Shown here piece after piece: positions 54,679 through 64,000 of a DNA stretch of 64,000 bases (the stretch's first letter is position 1; every line of letters starts with the position of its first letter). The stretch is from the NCBI RefSeq assembly GCF_001708185.1, contig NZ_MDDN01000009.1:62001-126000 (forward strand). The letters run 5' to 3'. This DNA is from Lysinibacillus xylanilyticus. Its GTDB lineage: Bacteria > Bacillota > Bacilli > Bacillales_A > Planococcaceae. The translations under genes were made by a program, and so were the position numbers. The notes under the pieces are model-generated. The model ran no database searches. It was not told the origin of the DNA and saw only the letters and a list, made by a program, of their open reading frames with translations.

Positions 54679-55377
54679 TTACTCCCCCTTACGAATCGCC
54701 TTATTTACGGCAGCTCGTGCATGTATCGCAGTTGTATCAAAAACAGGTACGTGAACATCTTCCTGCTTAATGAGTAATCCAATCTCTGTACAGCCTAGTA
54801 TAATTCCTTGTGCTCCTGAATTGACAAGATCCTCAATGACCTGCACATAATATTCTTTCGATGTTGTCTCAATTTGACCCAAGCATAATTCTTCATAGAT
54901 GATACGATTGATCTCCGTACGCTCCTCAGTCTGCGGCACAAGGACATCAATGCCAAATCCTTCTATTCTAGCTTTATAGAAATCCTGCTCCATCGTATAC
55001 TTTGTCCCAAGAAGAGCAATTTTTTGTAAACCAGCCTCCGTGATTTGATGTGCTGTGGCGTCTGCTATATGTAGAATTGGGATTGAAATCTTCTCCTGAA
55101 TGATATCAATAACCTTATGCATCGTATTAGTGCAGATAATAATAAAATCTGCCCCTGCTTTCTCTAAAGATCGCGCCGCTTCGCCAAGTACTTGTCCAGC
55201 CTTATCCCAATCTCCCCTTGCCTGATCATGCTCGATTTCTTGAAAATCAACACTATACAAAATACATTTTGCTGAATGCAAGCCTCCTAGTTGTCGTTTT
55301 ACTTCTTCATTCATAAGCCGGTAATACTCCGCAGAAGACTCCCAACTCATTCCACCAATCATGCCAATCGTATCCAT
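54679..55377 (-). CDS. Aspartate/glutamate racemase family protein
   Basis: A 232-residue racemase with the two catalytic Cys in IICTNTMH (near 83) and LGCTEIGLL (near 197). It starts MDTIGMIGGMSWESSAEYY, the typical YgeA-like start. Activity may be on Asp, Glu or other amino acids. It is the first gene of an operon with the DmpA-like peptidase, divergent from an alanine/glycine symporter gene. Confidence 0.9.
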   Translation of the reverse strand: MDTIGMIGGMSWESSAEYYRLMNEEVKRQLGGLHSAKCILYSVDFQEIEHDQARGDWDKAGQVLGEAARSLEKAGADFIIICTNTMHKVIDIIQEKISIPILHIADATAHQITEAGLQKIALLGTKYTMEQDFYKARIEGFGIDVLVPQTEERTEINRIIYEELCLGQIETTSKEYYVQVIEDLVNSGAQGIILGCTEIGLLIKQEDVHVPVFDTTAIHARAAVNKAIRKGE

Positions 55378-55678
55378 AAAATCTCCTCCTTTTACTCTAC
55401 TATTAATTTACCTTAAATAAGAGAATTTTCAAAATTTAACTTTATATTGGATAAGGGGAATTATTTGATTGAAACTAATTTAGCAGAGAACTTTATGGAA
55501 ATTTATTCAAAATAAATGTTTATAATATCCTAAAATGGATATTATAATAGTAAAAATATTTCAAAAAAACAAACAATAAGTGAACAAAACATATTTTTAA
55601 TAATTTTTATTTTCTAAAAGTTGCTTTTTTATAAAAAAAAAGTGTAGACTAAAACGAGTTGTGAAAGGAGGAAAGCTG
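55378..55678. other. Intergenic region between racemase and symporter genes
   Basis: AT-rich divergent promoter region with no gene. A weak CodY-like stretch (AATTTTCAAAATT near 55424) is present but matches poorly. Confidence 0.4.
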
Positions 55679-57073
55679 ATGGAATGGATATCGAATATTG
55701 TAAATGATATGAATAATATTTTATGGACATATATCCTTATTGCATTGTTATTAGTTGCAGGATTATATTTTTCATTTGGCACAAAGTTTGTACAAATTCG
55801 TCTTTTTCCTGAAATGTTCCGTTTAATAGTTGAAAAAAGAGAAGGGGAGTCAGGTGTTTCCCCGTTCCAAGCTTTTACGATTAGCGCAGCCTCACGTGTA
55901 GGTACTGGAAATATTACAGGTGTTGCATTAGCAATCGGAGTAGGTGGACCTGGAGCTGTATTTTGGATGTGGATGATTGCCATATTAGGAATGGCGACTG
56001 CCTTTATTGAAAGTACACTTGCACAGGTGTACAAGGTCAAGGATGGCGATACGTTTCGTGGTGGACCAGCCTATTATATGGAAAAAGCGTTAGGTCAACG
56101 AAAATTAGGAATCATTTTTAGTATTCTTTTAACGTTAAGTTTTGGCTTTATTTTTAACGCTGTACAATCTAATACGATTGCTACTTCTGTAGGTGAAGCA
56201 TTTGATATAAAACCTGCAGTCATTGGGATTATTCTCGTTGTGTTAACGGCTTTGATTATTTTTGGTGGCGTACATAGAATTGTAAAAGTTACGCAAGTAC
56301 TTGTACCTGTAATGGCTGTTTTCTATTTAGCTGTGGCATTTTACGTTGTCGTGACGAATCTATCTGAAATTCCTGCTGTTTTCGAGCTGATTATCACTCA
56401 AGCGTTTGGTCTTCAGGAAGCTGCAGGTGGCGCGATTGGTGCTGCAATTAGTCAAGGTGTTCGACGTGGCCTATTCTCCAATGAGGCTGGGATGGGTAGT
56501 GTGCCTAACGCTGCCGCTACAGCTAATACTTCACACCCTGCTAAGCAAGGGCTTGTGCAAAGTTTAGGGGTCTTTTTTGATACAATCATGATTTGTTCAG
56601 CAACAGCGTTTATCATTATTTTAGCGGATCTATATAATACTGGTGAAAGTAATGGAATTATTCTTACACAAAATTCCTTAGCTGTACATGTAGGTGATTG
56701 GGCTCCTTACTTTATTGCTATTGCTATTATTTTCTTTGCATTTAGTTCCATTGTCGGAAATTACTATTACGGTGAATCTAACATAGAGTTTATCAATGCT
56801 CATAAAGGTTGGATGTTCGGCTACCGTATTTTAGTGCTTGCTATGGTGATGTTTGGTTCTGTCGCGCAAGTACAACTTGTCTGGAACTTAGCAGATCTGT
56901 TCATGGGACTAATGGCTTTGATCAATATTGCCATCATCATGTTACTTGGCAAAATAGCGTTCCTTGTTTTAGACGACTTTACAGAGCAACGGAATGCAGG
57001 CAAAAACCCTGTATTTTATGCAAAATCAATTCCAACATTGAAAAATACCGATTGTTGGGAAGAAGATCGATAA
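55679..57073 (+). CDS. Sodium:alanine/glycine symporter (AGCS family)
   Basis: A 464-residue transporter with about ten to eleven helices. AGCS signatures are present: GTGNITGVALAIGVGGPGAVFWMW near 80-103 and GVRRGLFSNEAGMGSVPNAAA near 260-280. It takes up Ala/Gly, including D-Ala in some members. ATG 55679 has GGAGG 7 nt upstream; an ATG 18 nt earlier does not. The adjacent racemase and peptidase suggest amino-acid salvage. Confidence 0.92.
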   Translation: MEWISNIVNDMNNILWTYILIALLLVAGLYFSFGTKFVQIRLFPEMFRLIVEKREGESGVSPFQAFTISAASRVGTGNITGVALAIGVGGPGAVFWMWMIAILGMATAFIESTLAQVYKVKDGDTFRGGPAYYMEKALGQRKLGIIFSILLTLSFGFIFNAVQSNTIATSVGEAFDIKPAVIGIILVVLTALIIFGGVHRIVKVTQVLVPVMAVFYLAVAFYVVVTNLSEIPAVFELIITQAFGLQEAAGGAIGAAISQGVRRGLFSNEAGMGSVPNAAATANTSHPAKQGLVQSLGVFFDTIMICSATAFIIILADLYNTGESNGIILTQNSLAVHVGDWAPYFIAIAIIFFAFSSIVGNYYYGESNIEFINAHKGWMFGYRILVLAMVMFGSVAQVQLVWNLADLFMGLMALINIAIIMLLGKIAFLVLDDFTEQRNAGKNPVFYAKSIPTLKNTDCWEEDR

Positions 57074-57080
57074 TGATACA

Positions 57081-57118
57081 AAAACGCCATCCTCAAAAGA
57101 GGAATGGCGTTTTTTTAC
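57081..57118. terminator. Bidirectional terminator after the symporter gene
   Basis: AAAACGCCATCCTC pairs with GAGGAATGGCGTTTT around a 4-nt loop, flanked by an A-run and a T-run. It can serve the converging chemoreceptor gene. Confidence 0.88.
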
Positions 57119-57129
57119 GTTAGATTCTT

Positions 57130-59091
57130 TTAATATTTAAATTGACTAACTAGTTGTTTTAGCTCATCTGCCATATGTGCTAGAGCTTGTGCTGAAGCAT
57201 TGATTTCTTCCATCGAAGCTAATTGTTCCTCTGTAGATGCCGCTACATCCTCGGAAGCAGCTGCATTGCCTTTTGCTGAGAAAGCTAAATCCTCCGTCAC
57301 AGCTGTCACTTCTTGTACACTCGCTGACATTTGCTCAGAAGCGGAAGACACCTCTTCCATCCTTGGTGTAATTTCATTCATGCTTGTCATAATTACTTGG
57401 AACTTAGCAATCGCTTCATCTGTTACTCGTAAACCATTTTGAACATCATCTGAAACTTTTGCCATAATGTTGACAGATTGTTCTGTTTCTGTTTGGATTC
57501 CACGAATGAGCTCGAAAATTTGTTTGGCAGATTCCTGAGATTGCTCCGCCAACTTTCTTACTTCATCGGCTACCACAGCAAAGCCTTTTCCATGCTCCCC
57601 TGCTCTTGCTGCCTCAATCGCTGCATTCAGAGCCAGTAAGTTTGTTTGATCTGCAATGCTTGTAATAACATCTAAAATGGACGTAATTTGCTGTGAGCGT
57701 TCATGTAATGTCTGAATTTTCGTATTTGAATCCGTTACTGATGAATGGATCGATTGCATTTGATTCTTCGTCTCTTGTACTACCTGTCCACCTTCATTTG
57801 CTTGTAGCGTCGCGTGCTGTGAAAGATCCGTCACAGCAGAAGAGAGGTCCGCGATATGCATAATTGCCTTTGAAAGTTCATGTAACGATTCTGCATTCTT
57901 ATTAGCACTCGTCGTTTGCGTGTCTGCACTCGTCGCAACATCTTGAATCGAAATCGCAACCTTCTCTGTGGCAATGCTCGTTTGATTGGCATTGGCTGTA
58001 AGCTCCTCTGCCGACGATGCTACCTCCTCAGCATTTTGTTCTATTTTTTGAATTAAAGTTCTTAAACTGTCTTGCATCTCGTTAAAGGCTTCGCCGAGCT
58101 GTCCAATCTCATCTTTAGAGGTAATTGTCACTTTCTCAGTTAAATCACCTTTACTAATGGTTACGGCACTATCCTTAAGCAATCTAATTGGTTTTATAAT
58201 TCCCTTCATGACAAAATAAAACACAATCGTACTTATGACAATCGCAATAATTAGCACGATTAACGTGTGTTTTAAAATGGATGATGCTGATTTATCAATT
58301 TCCTTCGAAAAAATTGTGCCAGTAATTTTCCAATTCGTTAATTCATTTGTAGTAAAGAACATAATGCGGTCATTACCGTCAAAGACATATTCATACGTGC
58401 CAGATTTGCTTTCATACATCTTATCTGCGAAGCTCTCTGTTAATTCGCTACCTGCTTCTAAAGTAGGATGTGAGATAACCAGTTTATTTTCATCAAAAAT
58501 AGAAGGATATCCATTTTTTCCAATTTTAATTGAGCTTGCGGTTTTTTGAAGCTCTCCTAATTTTAAATCAACTGCTACTACCCCAGATTTATCCTTTAGC
58601 TGACGAGCCACTGTTACAACCATCTCTCCAGTAAATGCATCAATATAAGGATTCGTAATTAAAGTTTCACCCTTTAAAGCAGTAGCCTTTTTATACCATT
58701 CCCTTTCTAAAACGTTGTAATCCTTAAGATCCATTTTTGGTTCTAGAAATAATGCTCCCTCATTTGTTCCAAGATAAATACTTAAAACATTTGGATTCAT
58801 CTTCATATATTGTTGAAAATTCGTTAAAATTGCTGCGCCATTCTGTTTATACTTAGAAGACTCTATTTCCTCGCTAAAAACATTAATGTCGTTTATTTTT
58901 TCACTAATGGTTTTATCAATAGTTGAATTTAACATAGTTACACTTTCATTTGCACTAAATAATATTTCTTCTTTTATCGAATTTTTCGCCGAAAGATACG
59001 AAAAACTCCCAACACTAATAACTGGAACTAGCAAGATAAGAGCAAATAATGTATAAAGCTTGCCCTTAAAGCTTCCAAATAATTTTTTCAT
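57130..59091 (-). CDS. Methyl-accepting chemotaxis protein (dCache), copy 1
   Basis: A 653-residue chemoreceptor: helix (about 10-32), an outside dCache sensor domain (about 35-280) with [15 protein letters not shown] and [29 protein letters not shown], a second helix (about 282-305), HAMP (about 306-360: [18 protein letters not shown]), then a signalling bundle whose tip is [28 protein letters not shown]. It senses a small molecule and signals to CheA. It is adjacent to a paralogue of the same length (60% or more by eye in the sensor, higher in the bundle). Confidence 0.95.
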   Translation of the reverse strand: MKKLFGSFKGKLYTLFALILLVPVISVGSFSYLSAKNSIKEEILFSANESVTMLNSTIDKTISEKINDINVFSEEIESSKYKQNGAAILTNFQQYMKMNPNVLSIYLGTNEGALFLEPKMDLKDYNVLEREWYKKATALKGETLITNPYIDAFTGEMVVTVARQLKDKSGVVAVDLKLGELQKTASSIKIGKNGYPSIFDENKLVISHPTLEAGSELTESFADKMYESKSGTYEYVFDGNDRIMFFTTNELTNWKITGTIFSKEIDKSASSILKHTLIVLIIAIVISTIVFYFVMKGIIKPIRLLKDSAVTISKGDLTEKVTITSKDEIGQLGEAFNEMQDSLRTLIQKIEQNAEEVASSAEELTANANQTSIATEKVAISIQDVATSADTQTTSANKNAESLHELSKAIMHIADLSSAVTDLSQHATLQANEGGQVVQETKNQMQSIHSSVTDSNTKIQTLHERSQQITSILDVITSIADQTNLLALNAAIEAARAGEHGKGFAVVADEVRKLAEQSQESAKQIFELIRGIQTETEQSVNIMAKVSDDVQNGLRVTDEAIAKFQVIMTSMNEITPRMEEVSSASEQMSASVQEVTAVTEDLAFSAKGNAAASEDVAASTEEQLASMEEINASAQALAHMADELKQLVSQFKY

Positions 59092-59252
59092 GCATCAGTT
59101 CTCCTTTTGTCTCAATTAGTTCTTAAGATATGTATTTTTGTATTCTATTTTACTGGCACTATACTCAATGATTTAGACTCAGAAAGAATGCCGCTTCCCT
59201 TCTCTACTCACAACCTACCCTTCTTTTATCGATGAAATTTCACCCTAGACTT

Positions 59253-59277
59253 TTATCGGAAGAAATAATTCATTTCA
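59253..59277 (-). promoter_or_regulatory. Sigma-D-like promoter of chemoreceptor copy 1
   Basis: On the minus strand TGAA (59277-59274), 13 nt, then TCCGATAA (59260-59253), close to the sigma-D pattern TAAA-N15-GCCGATAT. The same arrangement with the same spacing occurs before copy 2. Confidence 0.4.
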
Positions 59278-59640
59278 AACCCCTTTTTTCATTTTTTTGT
59301 TTAACTAACATAAATATTTCGCACTTTTTCATCGTCTAACTAAACAACATAGTATATCTCTTTAGATATGATGATTGCTGTCGCTTCGCTTTCGTCCAGA
59401 AAACATAAAAATGGGAAGAAAAAAAAGGTGCCATCTATCGACCAATGAAAAATCGATATAGAACCTGTTTTGGATTCTAGAAGGCCCATTTGCGTTTCAC
59501 CCTATTTTCTGTCCATGGATCATCAAAAATTGAAAACGAAATGGGCTTTGCATTGATGGTATTAAATCTCCACAAATACACTGACATCATTAACAGAGAA
59601 ATAAGGTAAAGAAAATAAAATGACTTGGTCAAACAAGAAA

Positions 59641-59672
59641 AAAGAGAAATCGATACTGTTCGATTTCTCTTT
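59641..59672 (-). terminator. Terminator of chemoreceptor copy 2
   Basis: AAAGAGAAATCGA (59641-59653) pairs perfectly with TCGATTTCTCTTT (59660-59672) around a 6-nt loop; a T-rich tract follows on the minus strand. Confidence 0.82.
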
Positions 59673-59728
59673 TTCTTTCATATCAGCTAGTTATGTCTTA
59701 GCCTCGTTTATTCGTATGTCTTATTCTC

Positions 59729-61690
59729 CTAATATTTAAATTGACTAATTAGCTGTTTTAACTCATCTGCCATATGTGCTAGAGCTTGTGCTGAAGCATT
59801 AATTTCTTCCATCGAAGCTAATTGTTCCTCTGTAGACGCCGCTACGTCCTCTGAAGCAGCTGAATTTCCTTTCGCTGAGAATGCCAAATCCTCCGTAATA
59901 GCTGCTACCTCTTGTACACCCGCTGACATTTCTTCAGAGGCAGAGGATACCTCTTCCATTTGAGGAGTAATTTTATCCATGCTTGCCTTAATCACTTGGA
60001 ATTTCGAGATCGCTTCATCAGATACATGTAGACCATTTTGAACATCCTCTGTTACTTTAGCCATGATGTTGACAGATTGTTCTGTTTCTATCTGTATGCC
60101 ATGGATTAGTTCAAAAATTTGTTTAGCAGATTCCTGTGATTGCTCCGCCAACTTTCTTACTTCATCGGCTACCACTGCAAAGCCTTTTCCATGCTCCCCT
60201 GCTCTTGCCGCCTCAATCGCTGCATTCAGAGCCAGTAAGTTTGTTTGATCTGCAATGCTTGTAATGACATCTAAAATGGACGTAATTTGCTGTGAGCGTT
60301 CGTGTAATGTTTGAATTTTAATGTTTGAATCTGTTACTGATAAATGGATCGATTGCATTTGATTCTTTGTATCTTGTACTGCCTTTCCACCTTCATCCGC
60401 TTGTAACGTCGCGTGCTGCGAAAGATCCGTCACAGTAGAAGAGATTTCCGCTATATGAAGAATGGCCTTAGACAGTTCATGTAAAGATTCTGCATTCTTG
60501 TTGGCACTCATCGTTTGCGTGTCTGCACTCGTCGCAACATCTTGAATCGAAATCGCAACCTTCTCTGTGGCAATGCTCGTGTGATTGGCATTGGCTGTAA
60601 GCTCCTCTGCCGACGATGCTACCTCCTCAGCATTTTGTTCTATTTTTTGAATAAGCGTTCTTAAACTGTCTTGCATATCGTTAAAGGCTTCGCCAAGCTG
60701 TCCAATCTCATCTTTAGAGGTAATTGTCACTTTCTCTGTTAAATCACCTTTACTAATAGTAACAGCACTATCCTTTAGTGATTGAATCGGTTTTATGATA
60801 CTCTTCATGACAAAGTAAATAACAATGGAACTTATGACAATCGCAGCAATTAGGACAAGCAACGTAGTATATAAAATCGGAGATGCTGATTTATCAATTT
60901 CCTCCGCAAAAATCGTTCCTGTAAGTTTCCAATTCGTCAATTCATTCGTTGCAAAGAACAGAATACGGTCATCACCGTCAAAGACATATTCATACGTGCC
61001 AGATTCACTTTCGTACATCTTATCGATGAAGTTGTCTTTTAATTCCGTACCTACTTCTAAAGTAGGATGTGAAATGACCATTCTATTTTTATCAAAAATA
61101 GAAGGATATCCATTTTTTCCGATACTAATTGAATCTGCGACTTTTTGAATATCTGTTAATTTAATATCAATAGCCACTACGCCAGATTGATCTTTTACTT
61201 GGCGAGCTATGGTAACGACCATATCTCCAGTTCCTGCATCAACATAAGGATTTGTTATTAAAGTTTCGCCCTTTAAAGCCGTAGCCTCTTTATACCAATC
61301 TCTTTCTAAAACATTGTAATCCGCGCTATTCGATTGTGGTTCTAAAATTACTTCTCCATCATTCGTTCCAATATAAACGCTTAAAACATTTGGATTCATC
61401 TCCATATATTCATGGAATTCTCTTAATATTGCAGCCTTCTTCTGTTCATACATAGAAGCATCTATTTCATCGCCAAGAACCTTAATGTCGTTTACTTTTT
61501 CACTTATGGTTTTATCGATAACCGTATTTAACATATTGACACTTTCATTTGCACTAAATAATATTTCTTCTTTTATCGAATCTTTTGCTGAAAGATACGC
61601 AATACTTCCAACAGTAATAACTGGAACTAACAAGATAAGAGCAAATAATGTGTAAAGCTTGCCCTTAAAACTTCCAAATAATTTTTTCAT
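59729..61690 (-). CDS. Methyl-accepting chemotaxis protein (dCache), copy 2
   Basis: A 653-residue paralogue of the next chemoreceptor with the same domain plan: helix, dCache sensor (about 35-280, with [22 protein letters not shown]), second helix, HAMP and signalling bundle with the identical tip. Bundle DNA is nearly identical over stretches of more than 100 bp, whereas the sensor domain has drifted, which suggests gene conversion or recent duplication. It likely detects a related ligand. Confidence 0.95.
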   Translation of the reverse strand: MKKLFGSFKGKLYTLFALILLVPVITVGSIAYLSAKDSIKEEILFSANESVNMLNTVIDKTISEKVNDIKVLGDEIDASMYEQKKAAILREFHEYMEMNPNVLSVYIGTNDGEVILEPQSNSADYNVLERDWYKEATALKGETLITNPYVDAGTGDMVVTIARQVKDQSGVVAIDIKLTDIQKVADSISIGKNGYPSIFDKNRMVISHPTLEVGTELKDNFIDKMYESESGTYEYVFDGDDRILFFATNELTNWKLTGTIFAEEIDKSASPILYTTLLVLIAAIVISSIVIYFVMKSIIKPIQSLKDSAVTISKGDLTEKVTITSKDEIGQLGEAFNDMQDSLRTLIQKIEQNAEEVASSAEELTANANHTSIATEKVAISIQDVATSADTQTMSANKNAESLHELSKAILHIAEISSTVTDLSQHATLQADEGGKAVQDTKNQMQSIHLSVTDSNIKIQTLHERSQQITSILDVITSIADQTNLLALNAAIEAARAGEHGKGFAVVADEVRKLAEQSQESAKQIFELIHGIQIETEQSVNIMAKVTEDVQNGLHVSDEAISKFQVIKASMDKITPQMEEVSSASEEMSAGVQEVAAITEDLAFSAKGNSAASEDVAASTEEQLASMEEINASAQALAHMADELKQLISQFKY

Positions 61691-61818
61691 GCAACATTTC
61701 CCCTCTTGTCTACATTAATTCTTAAGATGTGTGTTTTTGTATAAATTTGTGTTTTCTTTTACTTGCACTATACTCGATGATAAAAACTCGAAAAGAATGC
61801 CGCTTCCCTACCCTTCTT

Positions 61819-61843
61819 TTATCGGACGAAATAGATAAATTCA
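61819..61843 (-). promoter_or_regulatory. Sigma-D-like promoter of chemoreceptor copy 2
   Basis: On the minus strand TGAA (61843-61840), 13 nt, then TCCGATAA (61826-61819), identical in arrangement to that of copy 1. Confidence 0.4.
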
Positions 61844-61916
61844 AACCTATTTTTTCATTTTTTTGATCTTCGAATCATAATTTTTCTATTTTCGTTCTTC
61901 TGTCATGAAACTAAAC

Positions 61917-61965
61917 ATAGAACCCCTATGTATCATACTTTAGCCATGATGCAAAGGGGTTCTAT
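61917..61965. terminator. Hairpin between DinB-like and chemoreceptor genes
   Basis: ATAGAACCCCT (61917-61927) pairs perfectly with AGGGGTTCTAT (61955-61965) around a 27-nt loop. Its role is unclear. Confidence 0.5.
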
Positions 61966-62087
61966 TTATCTAAATCGTTTCCTATAAGTCAATCGCCATT
62001 TTTGCCAAATCTGTAGAGGCTCTGTATCAGACGCCACCAGTAACCTCAATGTATCAACTTTATTTTGCATAGAAGACAAATCAGCAA

Positions 62088-62118
62088 AAAATCGTAGCAA
62101 CCCATGTGCTACGATTTT
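62088..62118 (-). terminator. Terminator of the DinB-like gene
   Basis: AAAATCGTAGCA (62088-62099) pairs perfectly with TGCTACGATTTT (62107-62118) around a 7-nt loop. Confidence 0.85.
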
Positions 62119-62122
62119 CTTA

Positions 62123-62659
62123 TTATTGGTGATGTTTTTTTATCATTGACTCTGTAAAAGCCTGAGATTGTCCCCTTGCAATACTTAAAGTTTGCCACTC
62201 TGTGCCCTTTAGTTGCTTAGCAATATACACGATCTGTCCAACATGCAGTGAGTAATGGGACATTTGTCTTTCAATAGCATCTATCACGGAATGCTGTTCT
62301 CCCCTTATCGTTACAAACCCTTGTAAATCAGCTTCCGTTAATCCTTGTAAAGCATGTAAAAATACTTGCCAGCCCTGTTCCCATACTGTCATGATCTCTT
62401 CTTTTGTTTGCAGGCTATCAGTAAATTCATCATCACGATTTCTAGTTGCTTTTTCACCATCCGTCGTCAAAAAGTCTGTCCATCTCGATATCATATTTCC
62501 ACTAACATGTTTTACAATAACGGCAATGCTATTGGATTCTTCATTAATAGCCCAGTGCAGTTGTTCATTATCCAATTGTGAGAGTGTTTGATCCCCTAAC
62601 TCTTTCACACTTTTAAATCTTTTTTGAACAATTTCTAAATAAGTCTCCCCAATGTTCAT
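62123..62659 (-). CDS. DinB-like DUF1572 protein
   Basis: A 178-residue helical protein of the DinB/DUF1572 (YisM-like) type, with metal-type His in VKHVSGNMISRW and MSHYSLHVGQIVYI. DinB-like proteins are four-helix metal-binding proteins, some of them thiol transferases. ATG 62659 has GAGGGGGC 8-9 nt upstream. Function not known. Confidence 0.8.
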   Translation of the reverse strand: MNIGETYLEIVQKRFKSVKELGDQTLSQLDNEQLHWAINEESNSIAVIVKHVSGNMISRWTDFLTTDGEKATRNRDDEFTDSLQTKEEIMTVWEQGWQVFLHALQGLTEADLQGFVTIRGEQHSVIDAIERQMSHYSLHVGQIVYIAKQLKGTEWQTLSIARGQSQAFTESMIKKHHQ

Positions 62660-62996
62660 ACGTAAACGCCCCCTCATTTCATGAAATAAAAGTTCACTAG
62701 AATCATTATATCTATAAATAAGTTCAATAATTATATCTGTTTTCTTGACCTTCTGCTATATATCGTCTTCTTTATTTTCGAAGGGAAAGAAACGTTAAAA
62801 TCTTTTTCTATTATTCACTGTATTACTCCTGAACGATTAAATATCAGAAAAAAAGACAACTAACACCAATATTAAGGAAAAATCAACTCCTCTATTATTT
62901 CCATTACAGCCTCTCATTTTTCGTTAATCCCATTTAATGGTAATCACTGTCCGTATCATATGTAATCATCTCATTCTGACCTTGATACCTCACGGA
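62660..62996. other. Gene-free AT-rich stretch
   Basis: No coding region or clear structure recognised. Confidence 0.45.
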
Positions 62997-63416
62997 CTAA
63001 TCCTGCTGAAAGTATTCAGGATCTTCGATGATCTTCAATAAAAATTCTTCAAGAGAGTTTGCAATCTTCTTTTCGTTATCATAGACAGCATTTTGTTCTC
63101 CATCTGTTAATTCAATTAAAAAAGGTACTGATTCCCATCCAATAAAGAAGACTAATTTATTTTCTTCATCGTAGTTAGGGTAAGCATCAAAAAAACCTTG
63201 TCTTAATCGAAAATCTCTAATGTATGCTGGACTTAACACACAATTTTCGTCTAGTGCATCCTCGCCAATAAAAGACCCATAACCGATTTCCGTGAAAAAA
63301 AGCTTTAATTCTTTTGGAAAAACAATGCCTAGTTCATCTTCCACTTGTTCAACTTCACCACTTTTTATTGGGCCAAACTGAAAACGAGGATTATCTTTAA
63401 TATATGAAAACTTCAT
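62997..63416 (-). CDS. SMI1/KNR4 (SUKH-1) family immunity-type protein
   Basis: A 139-residue SMI1/KNR4 domain: the N-terminal motif (VEQVEDELGIVFPKELKLFFTEIGYG), the central GWES and the C-terminal NSLEEFLLKIIEDPEYF are characteristic. Many bacterial members are antitoxins for polymorphic toxins. A related immunity-type gene follows upstream on the same strand. No toxin gene is visible within the window. Confidence 0.8.
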   Translation of the reverse strand: MKFSYIKDNPRFQFGPIKSGEVEQVEDELGIVFPKELKLFFTEIGYGSFIGEDALDENCVLSPAYIRDFRLRQGFFDAYPNYDEENKLVFFIGWESVPFLIELTDGEQNAVYDNEKKIANSLEEFLLKIIEDPEYFQQD

Positions 63417-63504
63417 TGAGCATTCCTACTTTTAAATAAATTATTATTATCTTCCCATTCATTTTCAGATTATTATTTCACCTGGTGTGTTGAAAGTCAT
63501 TTTT

Positions 63505-64000
63505 CTATGTACATTGTGTAAAAAAAACACCTGCATCATGATCATAATTTTTATTTATAAACAAATATCCGATCGAGTCACTTAGGCTAAATAAATCATG
63601 AAATCCTTCAGGAAAATCACCGCCATAAATTTGTAGACAAAATTGATAATCATCCAAACCCAAGTTTTCTATTTGTAACAGAGATGGTATATTGCCAATC
63701 AATGAACCGCAGTAAATCTCTATTTCATCCAAATCTTCATCATCTACCGCTTCTAAATCTAAATTCAATTCCTCCCCCAAAATGAACTCTTGTGCTGGTA
63801 TTAAGTAATCTGATTCATTTCGAATATCACCAGCTTCGTGTAATAAAACTTTTATAAATCCATTTTTTATGTTTTTTAATTCTTCTTTATCTCCATGAAA
63901 AGTAATTAAATCTAAAAAATAATCATCTTTTTTATACGTAGTAAAAACGGAAAGCACGTGTTCTTGTGGTAAGTTCAAATTCAGCGTTTTATTAAGAAAA
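63505..64000 (-). CDS. Hypothetical acidic protein (runs off right edge)
   Basis: An acidic protein of at least 165 residues that probably begins outside the window: the frame is open to the edge, and a TTG at 63978 has no ribosome-binding site. It contains YLFINKNYDHDAGVFFTQCT at its C-terminus. No family was recognised; small immunity-type or suppressor-of-fused-like proteins have this look, and the SMI1/KNR4 gene is next to it. Confidence 0.55.
   Translation of the reverse strand, partial: FLNKTLNLNLPQEHVLSVFTTYKKDDYFLDLITFHGDKEELKNIKNGFIKVLLHEAGDIRNESDYLIPAQEFILGEELNLDLEAVDDEDLDEIEIYCGSLIGNIPSLLQIENLGLDDYQFCLQIYGGDFPEGFHDLFSLSDSIGYLFINKNYDHDAGVFFTQCT

Larger units (their letters stand above)
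59092..59728. other. Gene-free stretch upstream of chemoreceptor copy 1
   Basis: Holds a sigma-D-like promoter, a single GCTGTCGCTTCGCTTTCG repeat unit (59377), a terminator, and a single right arm of the GAGGC element (about 59690). No gene. Confidence 0.55.

Noticed and set aside
55424..55440. CodY-like sequence upstream of the racemase gene
   Set aside because: Only about 11 of 15 consensus positions match, which is common by chance in AT-rich DNA.

Overview
The window looks like chromosome of a low-GC, spore-forming Bacillales bacterium, most like Lysinibacillus. The reasons are AT-rich DNA with strong GGAGG ribosome-binding sites, frequent TTG starts, spore-type proteins (a YheC/D ATP-grasp protein and a CotY/CotZ-like coat protein), and many intergenic repeats built on TCGCTTCGCTTTCGC. 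The genus is inferred from gene content and was not tested by a search. No rRNA, tRNA, CRISPR array or intact insertion sequence was seen.

Layout. 1-8.9 kb is iron uptake: an efeO-efeB pair and a siderophore ABC operon (ATPase, binding lipoprotein, two permeases) divergent from a YcgT-type flavoprotein reductase. Both loci carry perfect 7-1-7 Fur boxes. A MarR-MFS pair and a 21-bp periodic array lie between them. 9-20 kb holds a methyltransferase, a DUF418 membrane protein, a DesK/DesR-like two-component system, a PepSY membrane protein, small hypothetical genes among repeats, a TetR pair, a VOC protein and a secreted NlpC/P60 protein with a degenerate second domain. 20.9-28.6 kb is the most unusual part: two MurF-like ligases, a divergent ATP-grasp ligase, a 723-residue YheC/D ATP-grasp plus Mur ligase fusion, and a CotY/CotZ-like protein. 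Together they suggest an amide-bond-forming pathway acting in the spore envelope. 28.8-36.3 kb has an SMR efflux pair, a SUKH-like protein, a lipoprotein, an OpuB/OpuC-type osmolyte transporter and a glucosaminidase.

36.3-47.8 kb is an 11-gene minus-strand island for using cell-wall peptides: D-Ala-D-Ala dipeptidase, DppA D-aminopeptidase, Ala-Glu epimerase, oligopeptide ABC transporter, LD-carboxypeptidase, a cytosolic class A beta-lactamase-like protein and a YkfC-type endopeptidase. A CodY-like box precedes it. 48-57 kb has a TPR protein, a GrpB-family protein, a large secreted serine hydrolase, a truncated ABC-2 permease, and a DmpA-type peptidase plus amino-acid racemase next to an alanine/glycine symporter. 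57-61.7 kb holds two tandem chemoreceptors sharing a sigma-D-like promoter pattern. The right end has a DinB-like protein and immunity-type proteins, the last one running off the window.
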